Origin: DAHUZL01 sp035533215
Lineage (GTDB): Bacteria > Chloroflexota > Dormibacteria > Aeolococcales > Bog-877
Direction: 5' to 3'
Length of the DNA stretch: 64,000 nt
NCBI GenBank assembly: GCA_035533215.1
Contig: DATLUG010000005.1
Location: 1-64,000, forward strand
The notes beneath the pieces were generated by a model. It saw only the letters and a list, made by a program, of their open reading frames with translations, did no database searches and was not told the origin of the DNA. Position numbers and translations under genes: made by a program. Position 1 is the first letter of the stretch; each line of letters begins with the position of its first letter. Of this stretch, positions 1 to 10,830 are shown piece by piece.

Positions 1-3
1 GGG

Positions 4-75
4 AGCCGGCGGGGAGATTCGAACTCCCGGCCCGCTGTTTACAAAACAGCCGCTCTACCACTGAGCTACACCGGC
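4..75 (-). tRNA. tRNA-Thr (anticodon TGU)
   Basis: Read on the minus strand, this folds into a full cloverleaf. The seven-base acceptor stem pairs GCCGGTG with CGCCGGC (one G-U), the D-arm stem is GCTC/GAGC, the anticodon stem is GCTGT/ACAGC, and the T-arm stem is GGGAG/CTCCC around TTCGAAT. The anticodon loop TTTGTAA places TGT at positions 34-36, which reads ACA (threonine). The discriminator base is U. No CCA is encoded; the genomic sequence after the discriminator is CCC. Confidence 0.95.
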
Positions 76-154
76 CGCGAGGGCCACCCCGGCGACGGCC
101 GGAGGGCGCCCTCAGGATAGCCCGGCCGCGGCGGCCGGGACGCGCGGGCGGCGG

Positions 155-1321
155 TCAGAAGAGCTCCGGCTCCGGCCCGCGGGCGGCCTCGAAGCCGGGC
201 AGGGCGAGGGGGGCGGCTCCCGGCTCCCCGACGGTCGCGCGGCCGTCGTCCTCGCCGTCGTCGTCCGGCGCCAGGACCCGGTTCCGCCCCGCCCGCTTGG
301 CCGCATACAGGGCACCGTCGGCCCGTGCCACCAGCGCCGCCGGTGCGGTCATGGCCCGCTCCCCCGCCGCCACCCCGATCGAGATGGTGAGCGGCCGGGC
401 GCGGCCGCCCCGGGCGGCGCCCTGCTCCACCGCCAGCCGCAGGCGCTCCCCCAGCTCCAGCCCGGCGGCGAGCCCGGAGTCGCGGGCCAGCACCGCGAAC
501 TCCTCCCCCCCGTACCGGTAGACGGTGTCGGTGGCGCGGACGCTGGCCGCCAGCAGCCCCGCCACCCGGCCCAGGACCTCGTCGCCGACCAGGTGCCCGT
601 GACGGTCGTTGAAGCGCTTGAAGTGATCGATGTCGACCATGAGGAAGGCCAGCGGGCTGCCGTAGCGGCGGCTGCGCTCCCACTCCGCCCCCAGGTCGTG
701 CTCCAGGGCGCCCCGGTTGGGCAGGTGGGTGAGCGGGTCGGTGCGCCCGAGCCGGTCGGCGCGCCCCCGCCCCCTGGCCGCCTCGATGGCGGCGGCGGCG
801 TGGGCCGCGACGATCGCCACCCCGTCCCATGACCGGCCGTCGTCAGACCCCGCCAACGGGCCGCGCAGCTCCAGCACCGCGACCACGTCGCCGCCCGACA
901 CCATCGGGATGAGGGAAGACCCCGGCGAGGCGGCGCCGGAGGGGTCCGGCGGGAGCACAGGGGTGGGGGCCGACAGGCCCGAGGCTCGGCCGCCCCCGGC
1001 GACCTGCCTCACCGCCGCGCTCGCACCGGGGCCAGCGCCCGCGCCGGCCGTGCCAGCCCCGACGCCGCCCCCCTCGTCGCGGGCGGTGTCGCCGACCAGC
1101 TCCACCCGGTCGGCGTCGGGGGACTCCCGCGCCCACAGCAGCACCCGGTCGGCCCCGGCGAGGGCCCGGACGGCATCGACCGCCAGCTCCGCGACGTCGG
1201 CGACGCGGGGGCTCGCGGTGAGGGCCCGGGCGACCGCCGCCACCCTGGCCAGCGGATCGCCCGCGGGTGCGGCGGGGTCGATCCCCTGGGGCCTCACGGT
1301 CGCGTCGCGGCCGCCGCCCAT
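155..1321 (-). CDS. GAF-GGDEF diguanylate cyclase
   Basis: Predicted to make cyclic di-GMP from two GTP. The 388-residue protein has a GAF-like sensor region (about residues 25-185) interrupted by a Gly/Ala-rich low-complexity stretch near 84-112. A GGDEF domain follows, with GGEEF at 271-275. An RxxD inhibitory site (RATD, 262-265) lies exactly five residues before it, so product feedback inhibition is likely. No transmembrane segment is visible, so it should be cytoplasmic. The C-terminal 40 residues are a disordered acidic/proline tail. The ATG at 1319-1321 lies four bases after the rlmB stop, so the two genes are probably cotranscribed. An upstream in-frame start would overlap rlmB. Function is well supported; the sensed ligand is unknown. 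Confidence 0.88.
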   Translation of the reverse strand: MGGGRDATVRPQGIDPAAPAGDPLARVAAVARALTASPRVADVAELAVDAVRALAGADRVLLWARESPDADRVELVGDTARDEGGGVGAGTAGAGAGPGASAAVRQVAGGGRASGLSAPTPVLPPDPSGAASPGSSLIPMVSGGDVVAVLELRGPLAGSDDGRSWDGVAIVAAHAAAAIEAARGRGRADRLGRTDPLTHLPNRGALEHDLGAEWERSRRYGSPLAFLMVDIDHFKRFNDRHGHLVGDEVLGRVAGLLAASVRATDTVYRYGGEEFAVLARDSGLAAGLELGERLRLAVEQGAARGGRARPLTISIGVAAGERAMTAPAALVARADGALYAAKRAGRNRVLAPDDDGEDDGRATVGEPGAAPLALPGFEAARGPEPELF

Positions 1322-1325
1322 CGAC

Positions 1326-2090
1326 TCAGGACCGCGGCGGGAAGGCGAAGTCGCGCTGGCGCGCCACCTCGTAGAGGAGGATCCCCCCCGCCACCGCCGC
1401 ATTGAGCGACGCCACCCGGCCGCCCATCGGCAGCCGCACGGTGCGATCGCAGGTGGCCCGGGTGAGGGGCCGCATCCCGGTTCCCTCGGTCCCCACCACC
1501 AACGCCACCGGCAGGCGGTAGTCGACGGCGTCGTAGCGGTCCCGGGCCCCGGCGTCGAGGCCCACCACCCACACGCCCCACTCGCGAAGCCCGTCCAGCG
1601 CCTGGCGGAGGTTGGTCACCCGCAGCAGGGGCAGGTGCTCCGTCGCGCCCGCCGCCGCCTTGGCCACGGCGGCGGACACCGGCGCGCTCCGGTGGCGGAG
1701 GGTCACCACCGCGGTCGCCCGGCAGGCCTCCGCCGAGCGCACCAGGGCTCCCAGGTTCTGGGGGTCCTGGAGCTCGTCGAGGCAGAGGACCAGCGGCGGC
1801 CACGGGGACGACAGCTGGGCCAGGACCAGCTCGCGGAGCCGGTGCAGCCCGCCGAGCTGGCGGCGGTCGAAGTAGGCGACCACCCCCTGGTGGTGCTCGG
1901 AGTGGGCGACGTCGTCGAGCTGGCGGCGGTCGCGCGTCTCCACCTGGGCCCCGGCGCCAGCCGCCCGGGTGAGCACCTCCGCCAGCCTCGGGTCCCGCTC
2001 GAGACCCGACGCCACAAGGATCCGCCGCGGCTCCCTGCCCGCCCGCAGGGCCTCCAGGACCGGATGGCGGCCATAGAGGATCTCGGGCAC
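1326..2090 (-). CDS. rlmB: 23S rRNA 2'-O-methyltransferase, TrmH/RlmB family
   Basis: SPOUT-class RNA methyltransferase that uses S-adenosylmethionine to methylate a ribose, most likely G2251 of 23S rRNA. The 254-residue length is normal. The N-terminal substrate-binding domain begins with YGRHPVLEAL. The three knot motifs follow in order: DPQNLGALVRSAEA, then VVGTEGTGM, then RLPMGGRVASLNAAVA near the C-terminus, the last holding the catalytic Asn. The start is GTG at 2088-2090, 21 bases after the cysS stop. cysS-rlmB is a common neighbour pair in Gram-positive-type genomes. Other TrmH-family targets such as tRNA Gm18 cannot be excluded, but the N-terminal domain and the cysS context favour RlmB. 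Confidence 0.9.
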   Translation of the reverse strand: MPEILYGRHPVLEALRAGREPRRILVASGLERDPRLAEVLTRAAGAGAQVETRDRRQLDDVAHSEHHQGVVAYFDRRQLGGLHRLRELVLAQLSSPWPPLVLCLDELQDPQNLGALVRSAEACRATAVVTLRHRSAPVSAAVAKAAAGATEHLPLLRVTNLRQALDGLREWGVWVVGLDAGARDRYDAVDYRLPVALVVGTEGTGMRPLTRATCDRTVRLPMGGRVASLNAAVAGGILLYEVARQRDFAFPPRS

Positions 2091-2111
2091 CGCGACCGGC
2101 CGCCCGGACCC

Positions 2112-3554
2112 TCAGCCGACCCGCCGCCAGCGGGTCCCCTGGGGCTGGTCCTCGACCACGATCCCGAGCCCGCGGAGCTCGGCCCGCACCCGGTCGGCGG
2201 CGGCGAAGTCCCCCGCCCGGCGAGCCGTCTCACGCCGCTGGAGCAGCGCCTGCGCGGCCGAGCTGAGGGGCGCGTCGGCCACTCCGGCCCCGGCCGCCGC
2301 CTCGATGCAGCCGAGCACGTCGTCGATGGCGAGGAGCGCGCGGGCGGCCGCCCGCGCGCCCGCCCCCTGTGCCTCCCCCCGGTCGAGGAGCCGGTTGCCC
2401 TCGCGGACGAGGTCGAAGGCGACCGCGACCCCGGCCGGAAGGTTGAGATCGTCGTCGAGGGCGGCGGTGAAGCGGCGGCCGGCGTCCTCGGCCACCGCCG
2501 CCAGCGGGTCACCCCGGGCACCGTCCGGCTCGGGCCCCGGGCGCCCGACCTCGGCGCAGCGGCGCCAGAAGGCTGCCAGCCGGCCGACCGCCTCGGCGGC
2601 GCCGGCGAGGTCCTCCTCGCGGAAGTGGAGGGTGCGACGGTAGTGGGCGCCGGCGAGGAGGTGGAAGCGCACCGTGAGCGGGTCGACCCCCGCCTCCTCC
2701 AGCTCGCTCAGGGTGACCAGGTTGCCCACCGACTTCGCCATCTTGGCGCCGCCCCGGTGGAGGAGCTCGGTGTGGACCCAGGTGCGCACGAAGGGACGGC
2801 CGGTGGCGGCCTCCGACTGCGCGATCTCGTTCTCGTGGTGGGGGAAGATCAGGTCCACCCCGCCGCAGTGGACGTCGACCGTCTCACCCAGCTCCGCCAT
2901 CGCGATCGTGGAGCACTCCAGGTGCCACCCCGGGCGCCCGGGTCCGTAGGGGGAGGGCCAGCTCGCCCCCTCGCCCGGCGCCACCGCCTTCCAGAGCACG
3001 AAGTCGCGGGCCTGCTCCTTCACCTCGTACTCGTCGGCGTCGACCCGCCCGCTGCCGCCGGCGCGCAGCCCGTCCACGTCCAGCCCCGCCAGCCGGCCGT
3101 AGGGCGGGAAGGCGTCGACGCGGAAGTACACCGACCCGTCGGCGATGTAGGTGAAGCCCTTGGCCTCCAGCCGCCGGACCAGCTCCAGCATCTGACCGAT
3201 GTAGGCGGTCGCGTGCGGATAGGCGTGGGCGGGCCGCAGCCGAAGCCGCCGCACGTCCCGGTGGAAGGCGTCCACGAAGGGGGCGGTGAAGGTCTCGATG
3301 GGGGTGCCGGCCGCCCCGGCCTTGCGGATGATCTTGTCCTCCACGTCGGTGATGTTCATGACGTGGCGCACCGCCAGGCCGGTCGCCTCCAGGTGGCGGC
3401 GCAGGCAGTCCACGAAGAGGAACGTGCGCAGGTTGCCGACATGGGCGCGGGCGTGCACCGTGGGGCCGCAGGCGTAGAGGAGGACGGTGCCCGGGCTGCC
3501 GAGCTGGAGGGGCTCGACGAGGCGGGTCAGCGTGTTGTGGAGACGAAGGGTCAT
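2112..3554 (-). CDS. cysS: cysteinyl-tRNA synthetase
   Basis: Class I aminoacyl-tRNA synthetase charging tRNA-Cys. At 480 residues it is full length. The HIGH-type signature is YACGPTVHARAHVGN near residue 28, where the Cys is a zinc ligand. Further ligand motifs are LECSTIAM and HHENE around 210-240. The KMSKS loop reads KMAKSVGN, a mild variant. A C-terminal DALR-like anticodon-binding region completes it, which separates it from the shorter MshC ligase. Translation starts at ATG 3552-3554. A TAGGAT -10-like box at 3567-3572 overlaps the ispF stop codon and would give a leader of only a few bases, so cysS may have its own promoter as well as read-through from ispF. Confidence 0.95.
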   Translation of the reverse strand: MTLRLHNTLTRLVEPLQLGSPGTVLLYACGPTVHARAHVGNLRTFLFVDCLRRHLEATGLAVRHVMNITDVEDKIIRKAGAAGTPIETFTAPFVDAFHRDVRRLRLRPAHAYPHATAYIGQMLELVRRLEAKGFTYIADGSVYFRVDAFPPYGRLAGLDVDGLRAGGSGRVDADEYEVKEQARDFVLWKAVAPGEGASWPSPYGPGRPGWHLECSTIAMAELGETVDVHCGGVDLIFPHHENEIAQSEAATGRPFVRTWVHTELLHRGGAKMAKSVGNLVTLSELEEAGVDPLTVRFHLLAGAHYRRTLHFREEDLAGAAEAVGRLAAFWRRCAEVGRPGPEPDGARGDPLAAVAEDAGRRFTAALDDDLNLPAGVAVAFDLVREGNRLLDRGEAQGAGARAAARALLAIDDVLGCIEAAAGAGVADAPLSSAAQALLQRRETARRAGDFAAADRVRAELRGLGIVVEDQPQGTRWRRVG

Positions 3555-3569
3555 GGGGCGGTTTCTATC

Positions 3570-4139
3570 CTACCCGCCGTCGCGGCCAGCTCCCCGCGGG
3601 CCCCGCCCGGGCGCCATCGGCGCCGACTCCCGCACCAGGCACACCGTCGCCAGCGCGACCACGCCCTCGCCGCGGCCGACCAGCCCCAGGCCGTCGCTGC
3701 TCTTGGCCTTGACCGACACCCGCCCGGGCTCCACCCCGAGGGCGTCGGCGAGGGCGCGGCCCATCTCCACCACGTGGGGCCCGAGCCGGGGCGCCTCGGC
3801 CACCACGGTGGCGTCGCAGTTGCCGACGACCCATCCCGCCGCCGCCGTCAGCCGGGCCGCGTGGCGGAGCAGCGCGGTCGAGTCGGCTCCCCGGGTGGCG
3901 GGGTCGGCGGAGGGGAAGTGATGGCCGAGGTCGGGCAGGCCGGCCGCTCCCAGGACGGCGTCCGCCACCGCGTGGCAGAGGGCATCCCCGTCCGAGTGCC
4001 CGATCAGCCCGACGGGATGCGGGACCACGACCCCGCCGAGCCGGAGCGGGCCCGGGCCCCCGAAGCCGTGGACGTCGACCCCGAGCCCGACCCGGGGGCC
4101 CCACCCCGGCGGAGCGGCGCCGGGGGCGGCCCCGGTCAC
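3570..4139 (-). CDS. ispF: 2-C-methyl-D-erythritol 2,4-cyclodiphosphate synthase
   Basis: Fifth enzyme of the MEP isoprenoid pathway. It cyclises CDP-methylerythritol 2-phosphate and releases CMP. Metal-site motifs are GVDVHGF near the N-terminus and IGHSDGDAL, followed by the LPDLGHHFP segment; the late KAKSSDGLG and GRGEG motifs are also present. At 189 residues it is about 30 longer than usual, with a short N-terminal extension and an Arg/Gly-rich C-terminal tail. The start is GTG 4137-4139, sharing bases with the ispD stop (GTGA), so the two are translationally coupled. The usual late Thr-Thr-Glu of the family is replaced by Ser-Ser-Asp, a conservative oddity. Confidence 0.93.
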   Translation of the reverse strand: MTGAAPGAAPPGWGPRVGLGVDVHGFGGPGPLRLGGVVVPHPVGLIGHSDGDALCHAVADAVLGAAGLPDLGHHFPSADPATRGADSTALLRHAARLTAAAGWVVGNCDATVVAEAPRLGPHVVEMGRALADALGVEPGRVSVKAKSSDGLGLVGRGEGVVALATVCLVRESAPMAPGRGPRGAGRDGG

Positions 4140-4834
4140 GGCGCCACCGCCGGGACCGTGAGGTCCGCCGCCAGGATCAGGAGGTCGCCCGGCAGGGTGA
4201 GCTTGCGATTGCGGGGATCGCCCGGGACGATCGCCACCCGGTGCCCGATCGCCAGCACCAGGGACGCGTCGTCGTCGGCCCGCCGCCCTGCCACCGCCGA
4301 CGCGGCGTGGGCGGCCCGCAGCCAGTCGGTGCGAAACGCCTGCGGGGTCTGCACCCCCGCGACCCGCTCCCGGTCCAGGACCAGCTCCACCGCGCCGGCG
4401 CGGACCAGGCAGGTGGTGTCGACCGCGGGAAGGACGGCGGTGGCGGCGCCCTCGCGACGAGCCGCGTCGATCACCCGGGCCACCAGCTCGCCCCGGACGC
4501 CCGGGCGGGCGGCGTCGTGGACCACGACCCACGGAGCGGTGCAGACATCGAGCGCGGCGAGCACGGAGTCCTGGCGCCGCGGACCGCCCTCCACCAGGGT
4601 GAGGGGGAGGCGGCCGGCCGTCCGGGCGGCCCAGTCGGCGATGCGGCCGTGGTCGGCCCGCGGCGCCGCGACCACCAGCTGGTCGACCCCGCTTCCGAGA
4701 TCGGCGAGGGCGGCGAGGGTCCAGGCCAGGACCGGCCGGTCGCCGAGCGGAGCCCACAGCTTGGCGCCGCCGAAGCGGCTGCCGCCGCCGGCCGCGGGCA
4801 CCAGGGCCGCGACCGGGCCGGGCGGGCCGGTCAC
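4136..4834 (-). CDS. ispD: 2-C-methyl-D-erythritol 4-phosphate cytidylyltransferase
   Basis: Third MEP-pathway enzyme, transferring CMP from CTP to methylerythritol 4-phosphate. The 232-residue protein opens with the nucleotide-binding AAGGGSRFGGAK. It also has VEGGPRRQDSV, the VVHDAARP motif with the metal/substrate-binding Asp, and the late QTPQAF and DDASL motifs. The length is normal for the family. The start is GTG 4832-4834, overlapping the stop of the PIN-TRAM gene (GTGA). The order PIN-TRAM, ispD, ispF, cysS is a widespread housekeeping cluster in Gram-positive-type bacteria, which supports the assignments. Confidence 0.94.
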   Translation of the reverse strand: MTGPPGPVAALVPAAGGGSRFGGAKLWAPLGDRPVLAWTLAALADLGSGVDQLVVAAPRADHGRIADWAARTAGRLPLTLVEGGPRRQDSVLAALDVCTAPWVVVHDAARPGVRGELVARVIDAARREGAATAVLPAVDTTCLVRAGAVELVLDRERVAGVQTPQAFRTDWLRAAHAASAVAGRRADDDASLVLAIGHRVAIVPGDPRNRKLTLPGDLLILAADLTVPAVAP

Positions 4835-6012
4835 GCGGGCGGGACCGCACCGAGGGGCGGGGGATCCGGCTCCCCGCCCGCCAGCCGGGCGAAGACCATC
4901 CGGCCGGTCGCCGTCTGCCGCACCGACCGCACCACCAGGGGGACCGACCGGCCCACCAGCCGGGCGGCGCCGTCGGCGAGCACCATGGTCCCGTCGTCCA
5001 GGTATCCCAGGCCCTGGTCGGCCTCGCGGCCCTCGCGCTGGATCTCGACGGTGACGGTCTCACCGGCCTGGAGCGGGGCCCGCAGGGCCATCCCCAGGCG
5101 GTTCAGGTTGAGCACCGCGATTCCCTCCACCCGTGCCACCTGATCGAGGTTGTAGTCGACGGTGCAGAGCGCCGCCCCCAGCTCCCGCGCCAGCCGGACC
5201 AGGCGGAGGTCCACCGCCTCGATGGCGGGGAAGTCCCGATCCAGCAGGTCCACCCTCATCTCCGGTTGCTCCCGCAGGGCCGCCAGCTGCTCCAGCCCCC
5301 GTCGCCCCCGGGCTCGACGGGAGGGGTGGGCGGCGTCGGCCAGCTCCTGCAGCTCCACCACGACGAAGCGCGGGACCAGAAGGGGGTAGAGCCAGAACCC
5401 GGCCCGGGCCAGGTCGAGCAGTCGGCCGTCGACGATGGCGCTGGTGTCGACCACCACCATCCCGCGGCCGCCCGCCCCCGCCGCCCCGGCAGGCCCCCCC
5501 CGGGGAAGTCCGAGCGCGGCCAGCTCGCGCCGGCGGGCACGGCCCACGGTCACGCCGACCGGGATCGCCATCGCCGCCGTGGCCAGCGCCACCAGCCAGC
5601 CGAGCCCGTACGGGAGCCCCACGAAGACGACCGCCACCAGTGCCGCCACCGCCAGGCCCGCCCCCCCGCCGATGGCTCCCCCCACCAGCTCGGCGAACGG
5701 GGTGGCGGCGAGCCGGGCGGTCGCCCAGCGGTAGGGGCGGACCGAGAGGCTGGGGGCGACGAGGTAGCCGGCGGCGCACCCCACCCCGAGGCCGACCACG
5801 ATCGTCACCACCACCCCGACGGGTGAGGCCAGCGGCCCTCGCAGCGTCTGCACCAGCACGGTGGCGTAGAGGGTGCCGATCACGGCCCCGACCGCCATCC
5901 CGGTGATCCGGGCGAGCCGCTCCGACCGCGGCGCGGCCCCCGCCGGCGGAGCGGCCGCGGACGGGGGGGGCTCCTCCGCCCCCGCCCTCACCTCGGCCGG
6001 CATGCGGGCCAT
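4831..6012 (-). CDS. PIN-TRAM domain membrane protein (YacL family)
   Basis: Predicted membrane-anchored nuclease-like protein of unknown physiological role. Of about 393 residues, an Ala/Pro-rich N-terminus is followed by four hydrophobic segments (roughly residues 35-160). Next comes a PIN domain opening with VVVDTSAIVDGR, with further acidic residues in LCTVDYN, and then a C-terminal TRAM domain with GYLDDGTMVLADGA. This is the YacL layout and length. It lies 22 bases after clpC and overlaps ispD. Starts at 6012 and 6003 (both ATG) are possible and neither has a convincing Shine-Dalgarno; longer frames run into clpC. PIN chemistry is inferred from the motif only. Confidence 0.85.
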   Translation of the reverse strand: MARMPAEVRAGAEEPPPSAAAPPAGAAPRSERLARITGMAVGAVIGTLYATVLVQTLRGPLASPVGVVVTIVVGLGVGCAAGYLVAPSLSVRPYRWATARLAATPFAELVGGAIGGGAGLAVAALVAVVFVGLPYGLGWLVALATAAMAIPVGVTVGRARRRELAALGLPRGGPAGAAGAGGRGMVVVDTSAIVDGRLLDLARAGFWLYPLLVPRFVVVELQELADAAHPSRRARGRRGLEQLAALREQPEMRVDLLDRDFPAIEAVDLRLVRLARELGAALCTVDYNLDQVARVEGIAVLNLNRLGMALRAPLQAGETVTVEIQREGREADQGLGYLDDGTMVLADGAARLVGRSVPLVVRSVRQTATGRMVFARLAGGEPDPPPLGAVPPA

Positions 6013-6034
6013 CCCGGCGCGCGGCCGCCTGCCG

Positions 6035-8566
<2,532 letters not shown>

Positions 8567-8666
8567 GGCTCACCTCCCTCGGGTCCGCACGCGCCATCGC
8601 GGGCTGGACCGAGACGGCCAGCGGCAGGATGACGGGGCAAGGGCACGATGCGCGGAGGACCACCAG

Positions 8667-8679
8667 GGCATTATGCCCA
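8667..8679 (-). promoter_or_regulatory. Candidate clpC -10 box inside a 13-bp inverted repeat
   Basis: In the 162-base gap between rpsA and clpC there is a perfect inverted repeat, GGGCAT-T-ATGCCC. It contains CATAAT on the minus strand (8670-8675). This is the only AT-rich spot in the gap, so it is a plausible -10 box with a symmetrical operator over it. No clear -35 is visible. The regulator, if any, is unknown. Confidence 0.4.
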
Positions 8680-8728
8680 ATTCGCCGCGAAGGGAGCCGG
8701 ATCGAGGGGACCGCCCCGGGCTCGCCGC

Positions 8729-10366
8729 CTACGGCTCGGTGGCGGCTCCCGGCGTCCCGTCGTCGGGGGCGGACCGCTCCCCCTCGCCGTCGGCGGGCAG
8801 ATCCGCGACCCCGCCCCGCTCGTCCGTCGGGGGTTCGGACCGGCCCGCATCGGTCGCGGCCTCCTCGAGGGCGGGGTCGGTCGCGAGGGCGTCCTCGACC
8901 GGAGCGACCTCCACCGGGGCCTCCGCCCCGGTCGCCGCGTCCTCCGGGGCCACCTCGACGGCGGGGTCGCTGGCGAGGGGGTCTTCCACCGGAGCGACCG
9001 CCACCGGGGCCCCCGCCCCGGTGGCCGCGTCCTCCGGGGCCACCTCGACGGCGGGGTCGCTGGCGAGAGCGTCTTCCACCGGAGCGACCGCCACCGGGGC
9101 CCCCGCCCCGGTCACCGCGTCCTCCGGGGCCCGCTCGACCGCGGGATCGGTCGCCGGCAGGGCCTCAGCCGCGGCGAGGGCCGCCGCGCCCGGGCTGGGC
9201 CCGGCGGCCGGCCGTCGCCGGCCGGAGGCGCGCGCGTCGTCGTCGTCCTCGGGGACGTAATCGGCGGCGGCATCGTAGCCACGCTCCCCGCCGTCAGGCT
9301 CGGGCGGCAGGTCGGCCGGGCGCGGGAAGAGCTGGCGCAGCGACAGCGAGATCCGCCGGCGGGTCCGGTCGGCCTGCAGCACCAGCACCTTGACCACGTC
9401 GCCCACGCGGAGGACGTCCTCGGTGCGCTCGACGTGCTCCCAGGAGAGCTCGCTGATGTGGAGCAGTCCCTCGACACCATCGGCGATCTGGAGGAACGCC
9501 CCGTACTTCTTGGTCTTGGTGACGGTGCCCTCGATGATCGCCCCGGTGGGGAAGCGGGCCTCGATCGTGTCCCAGGGGTCCTCGCTCATCTGCCGCAGCG
9601 AGAGCGAGATCCGGGAGAGCTCGGGGTCCAGCTTGATCACCTTGACCGTGACCTCGTCCCCGACCGCCAGCATGTCGGACACGTTGCTGACGCGGTCCCA
9701 GGCCAGCTCGCTGATGTGGATCAGGCCATCGGCGCCGCCCAGGTTGACGAAGCCGCCGTAGGAGGTCAGCCCGCTCACCCGGCCGCTGACCACGTCGCCG
9801 ACATGGAGGCGCTCGAAGAGCTCCTCGCGCTGGCGGGCGCGGTCCTCGTCCTGGGCGGCGCGCTGGCTCACGATCAGCCGGTTGCGCTTGCGGTTGACCT
9901 CCAGGATCTTGACCATGATCCGCTGCCCGACCAGCTCCAGGAGGTTGCCGGAGTGGGCCCGGGCGACCTGGGAGCTGGGCAGAAACCCGCGCAGCCCCAT
10001 GATGTTGACGATGAGGCCGCCCTTGTTCTGCTCGCGGACCTCGGCCTCGACCCCCTCCCCGCTGCTCTCCTTCTCGGCGGCCTTGGCCCAGATCCCCTCG
10101 GCCCGCGCCCGCCGCAGGCTGAGGACGACATTGCCGTCGTCGTTCTCCGACTGGAGCACGTACACCTTGATCTGATCGCCCGGCCGCAGCACCACCGGCT
10201 CCTCGGCCCGGCCCGCCAGCTCGCGGTTGCTGATCACCCCCTCCGACTTGGCGCCGATGTCGACCAGCACCTCGTCGGGGTCGACCCGCACCACCGTCCC
10301 GTCGACGATGTCCCCATAGGTCAGGGTCCGGATGGTGTCGGCACCGATGCGCAGGTACTCCTCCAT
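8729..10366 (-). CDS. rpsA: 30S ribosomal protein S1
   Basis: Binds mRNA on the small ribosomal subunit. Four S1 RNA-binding domains are visible in order, beginning TYGDIVDGTVV, GEGVEAEVREQ, HVGDVVSGRVSG and PTGAIIEGTVTK; the last two carry the typical GLIHISEL and GLLHISEL. Four domains is the usual count in Gram-positive-type bacteria. After the fourth, about 190 residues form an acidic Ala/Pro/Val/Glu-rich tail built on 30-residue repeats. The ATG at 10364-10366 lies close before domain 1. A TTG at 10418-10420 and a GTG at 10460-10462 are also in frame, and the residues between look partly protein-like, so the true start is uncertain. A promoter sits at about 10502-10510. Confidence 0.9.
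   Translation of the reverse strand: MEEYLRIGADTIRTLTYGDIVDGTVVRVDPDEVLVDIGAKSEGVISNRELAGRAEEPVVLRPGDQIKVYVLQSENDDGNVVLSLRRARAEGIWAKAAEKESSGEGVEAEVREQNKGGLIVNIMGLRGFLPSSQVARAHSGNLLELVGQRIMVKILEVNRKRNRLIVSQRAAQDEDRARQREELFERLHVGDVVSGRVSGLTSYGGFVNLGGADGLIHISELAWDRVSNVSDMLAVGDEVTVKVIKLDPELSRISLSLRQMSEDPWDTIEARFPTGAIIEGTVTKTKKYGAFLQIADGVEGLLHISELSWEHVERTEDVLRVGDVVKVLVLQADRTRRRISLSLRQLFPRPADLPPEPDGGERGYDAAADYVPEDDDDARASGRRRPAAGPSPGAAALAAAEALPATDPAVERAPEDAVTGAGAPVAVAPVEDALASDPAVEVAPEDAATGAGAPVAVAPVEDPLASDPAVEVAPEDAATGAEAPVEVAPVEDALATDPALEEAATDAGRSEPPTDERGGVADLPADGEGERSAPDDGTPGAATEP
8851..9150 (-). repeat. 90-bp tandem repeats in the rpsA tail
   Basis: About three and a third copies of a 90-bp unit, recognisable by CCTCCGGGGC recurring at 8941, 9031 and 9121. 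The unit encodes 30 residues rich in Glu, Pro, Val and Ala (for example EVAPEDAATGA followed by PVAVAPVED). Adjacent copies differ by only a few bases, which points to recent unit duplication. The period is a multiple of three, so copy-number changes keep the reading frame. Confidence 0.9.
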
Positions 10367-10501
10367 CGAGGCGTAGACCTGCGGGTTCTGACCGTTGCTG
10401 CGGCTCTCGTCGAGGCTCAAGGCGGGGCGCGATCTCCCACGGGGGGTTGTTGCAGGGCGCACGCGGCTCTGCGCGCCGCAGTGGCGCGCTGGCCGGGCGA
10501 G

Positions 10502-10510
10502 AGTATAACA
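10502..10510 (-). promoter_or_regulatory. Extended -10 promoter for rpsA
   Basis: On the minus strand the sequence reads TGTTATACT, an extended -10 (TGn followed by TATACT at 10502-10507). A transcript would start near 10495. No convincing -35 is seen, as is common with extended -10 promoters. The divergent small gene at 10546 lies on the other side. Confidence 0.6.
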
Positions 10511-10545
10511 GTGCCACCGCCGACCGCCCGTCGTGAGGAGCTCGC

Positions 10546-10830
10546 ATGGCCAATCCCCCCACGCCGACCCACGAATACCGCGAGACTGGCGATCTCGACG
10601 AGGTCAACCGCCTCGCCGCCGCGGAGGGCTTCGACCTCCATCTCGCGGTGGCGGTCGAGGGCGGTGTCCGGTACATCTGCCGCCGGGCCCGCGAGCCCGA
10701 GGGGAACCGGCGGGTGGGGTTCACGTCCCAGGCGGCGGCCGCGGCCCAGGCGGCGGCCCGGGCGGAGACGACGTCCACCGCGCGGCCCGGGCCGCGAGGC
10801 GCCGATCGCCGAGCCGCGCCGAGTCGATGA
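10546..10830 (+). CDS. Small hypothetical protein
   Basis: 94-residue protein that I do not recognise. The first 60 residues look like a compact alpha/beta fold, including GDLDEVNRLAAAEGFDLHLA followed by VEGGVRYICRRA. The last 30 are a low-complexity Ala/Arg/Pro tail. The ATG at 10546 has a good Shine-Dalgarno (GAGGAG, five bases upstream), which supports translation. It is divergent from rpsA. Its last 110 bases overlap the 3' end of panC on the opposite strand, so one of the two C-terminal tails is probably dispensable. No signal peptide or membrane segment is visible. Confidence 0.6.
   Translation: MANPPTPTHEYRETGDLDEVNRLAAAEGFDLHLAVAVEGGVRYICRRAREPEGNRRVGFTSQAAAAAQAAARAETTSTARPGPRGADRRAAPSR

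Noticed and set aside
717..5054. Very long plus-strand open frame (over 1,400 codons)
   Set aside because: It is the antisense shadow of rlmB, cysS, ispF, ispD and the PIN-TRAM gene; its sequence is low-complexity and has no domains.
8851..9150. CRISPR-like array
   Set aside because: The repeats are directly adjacent with no spacers and encode part of ribosomal protein S1.
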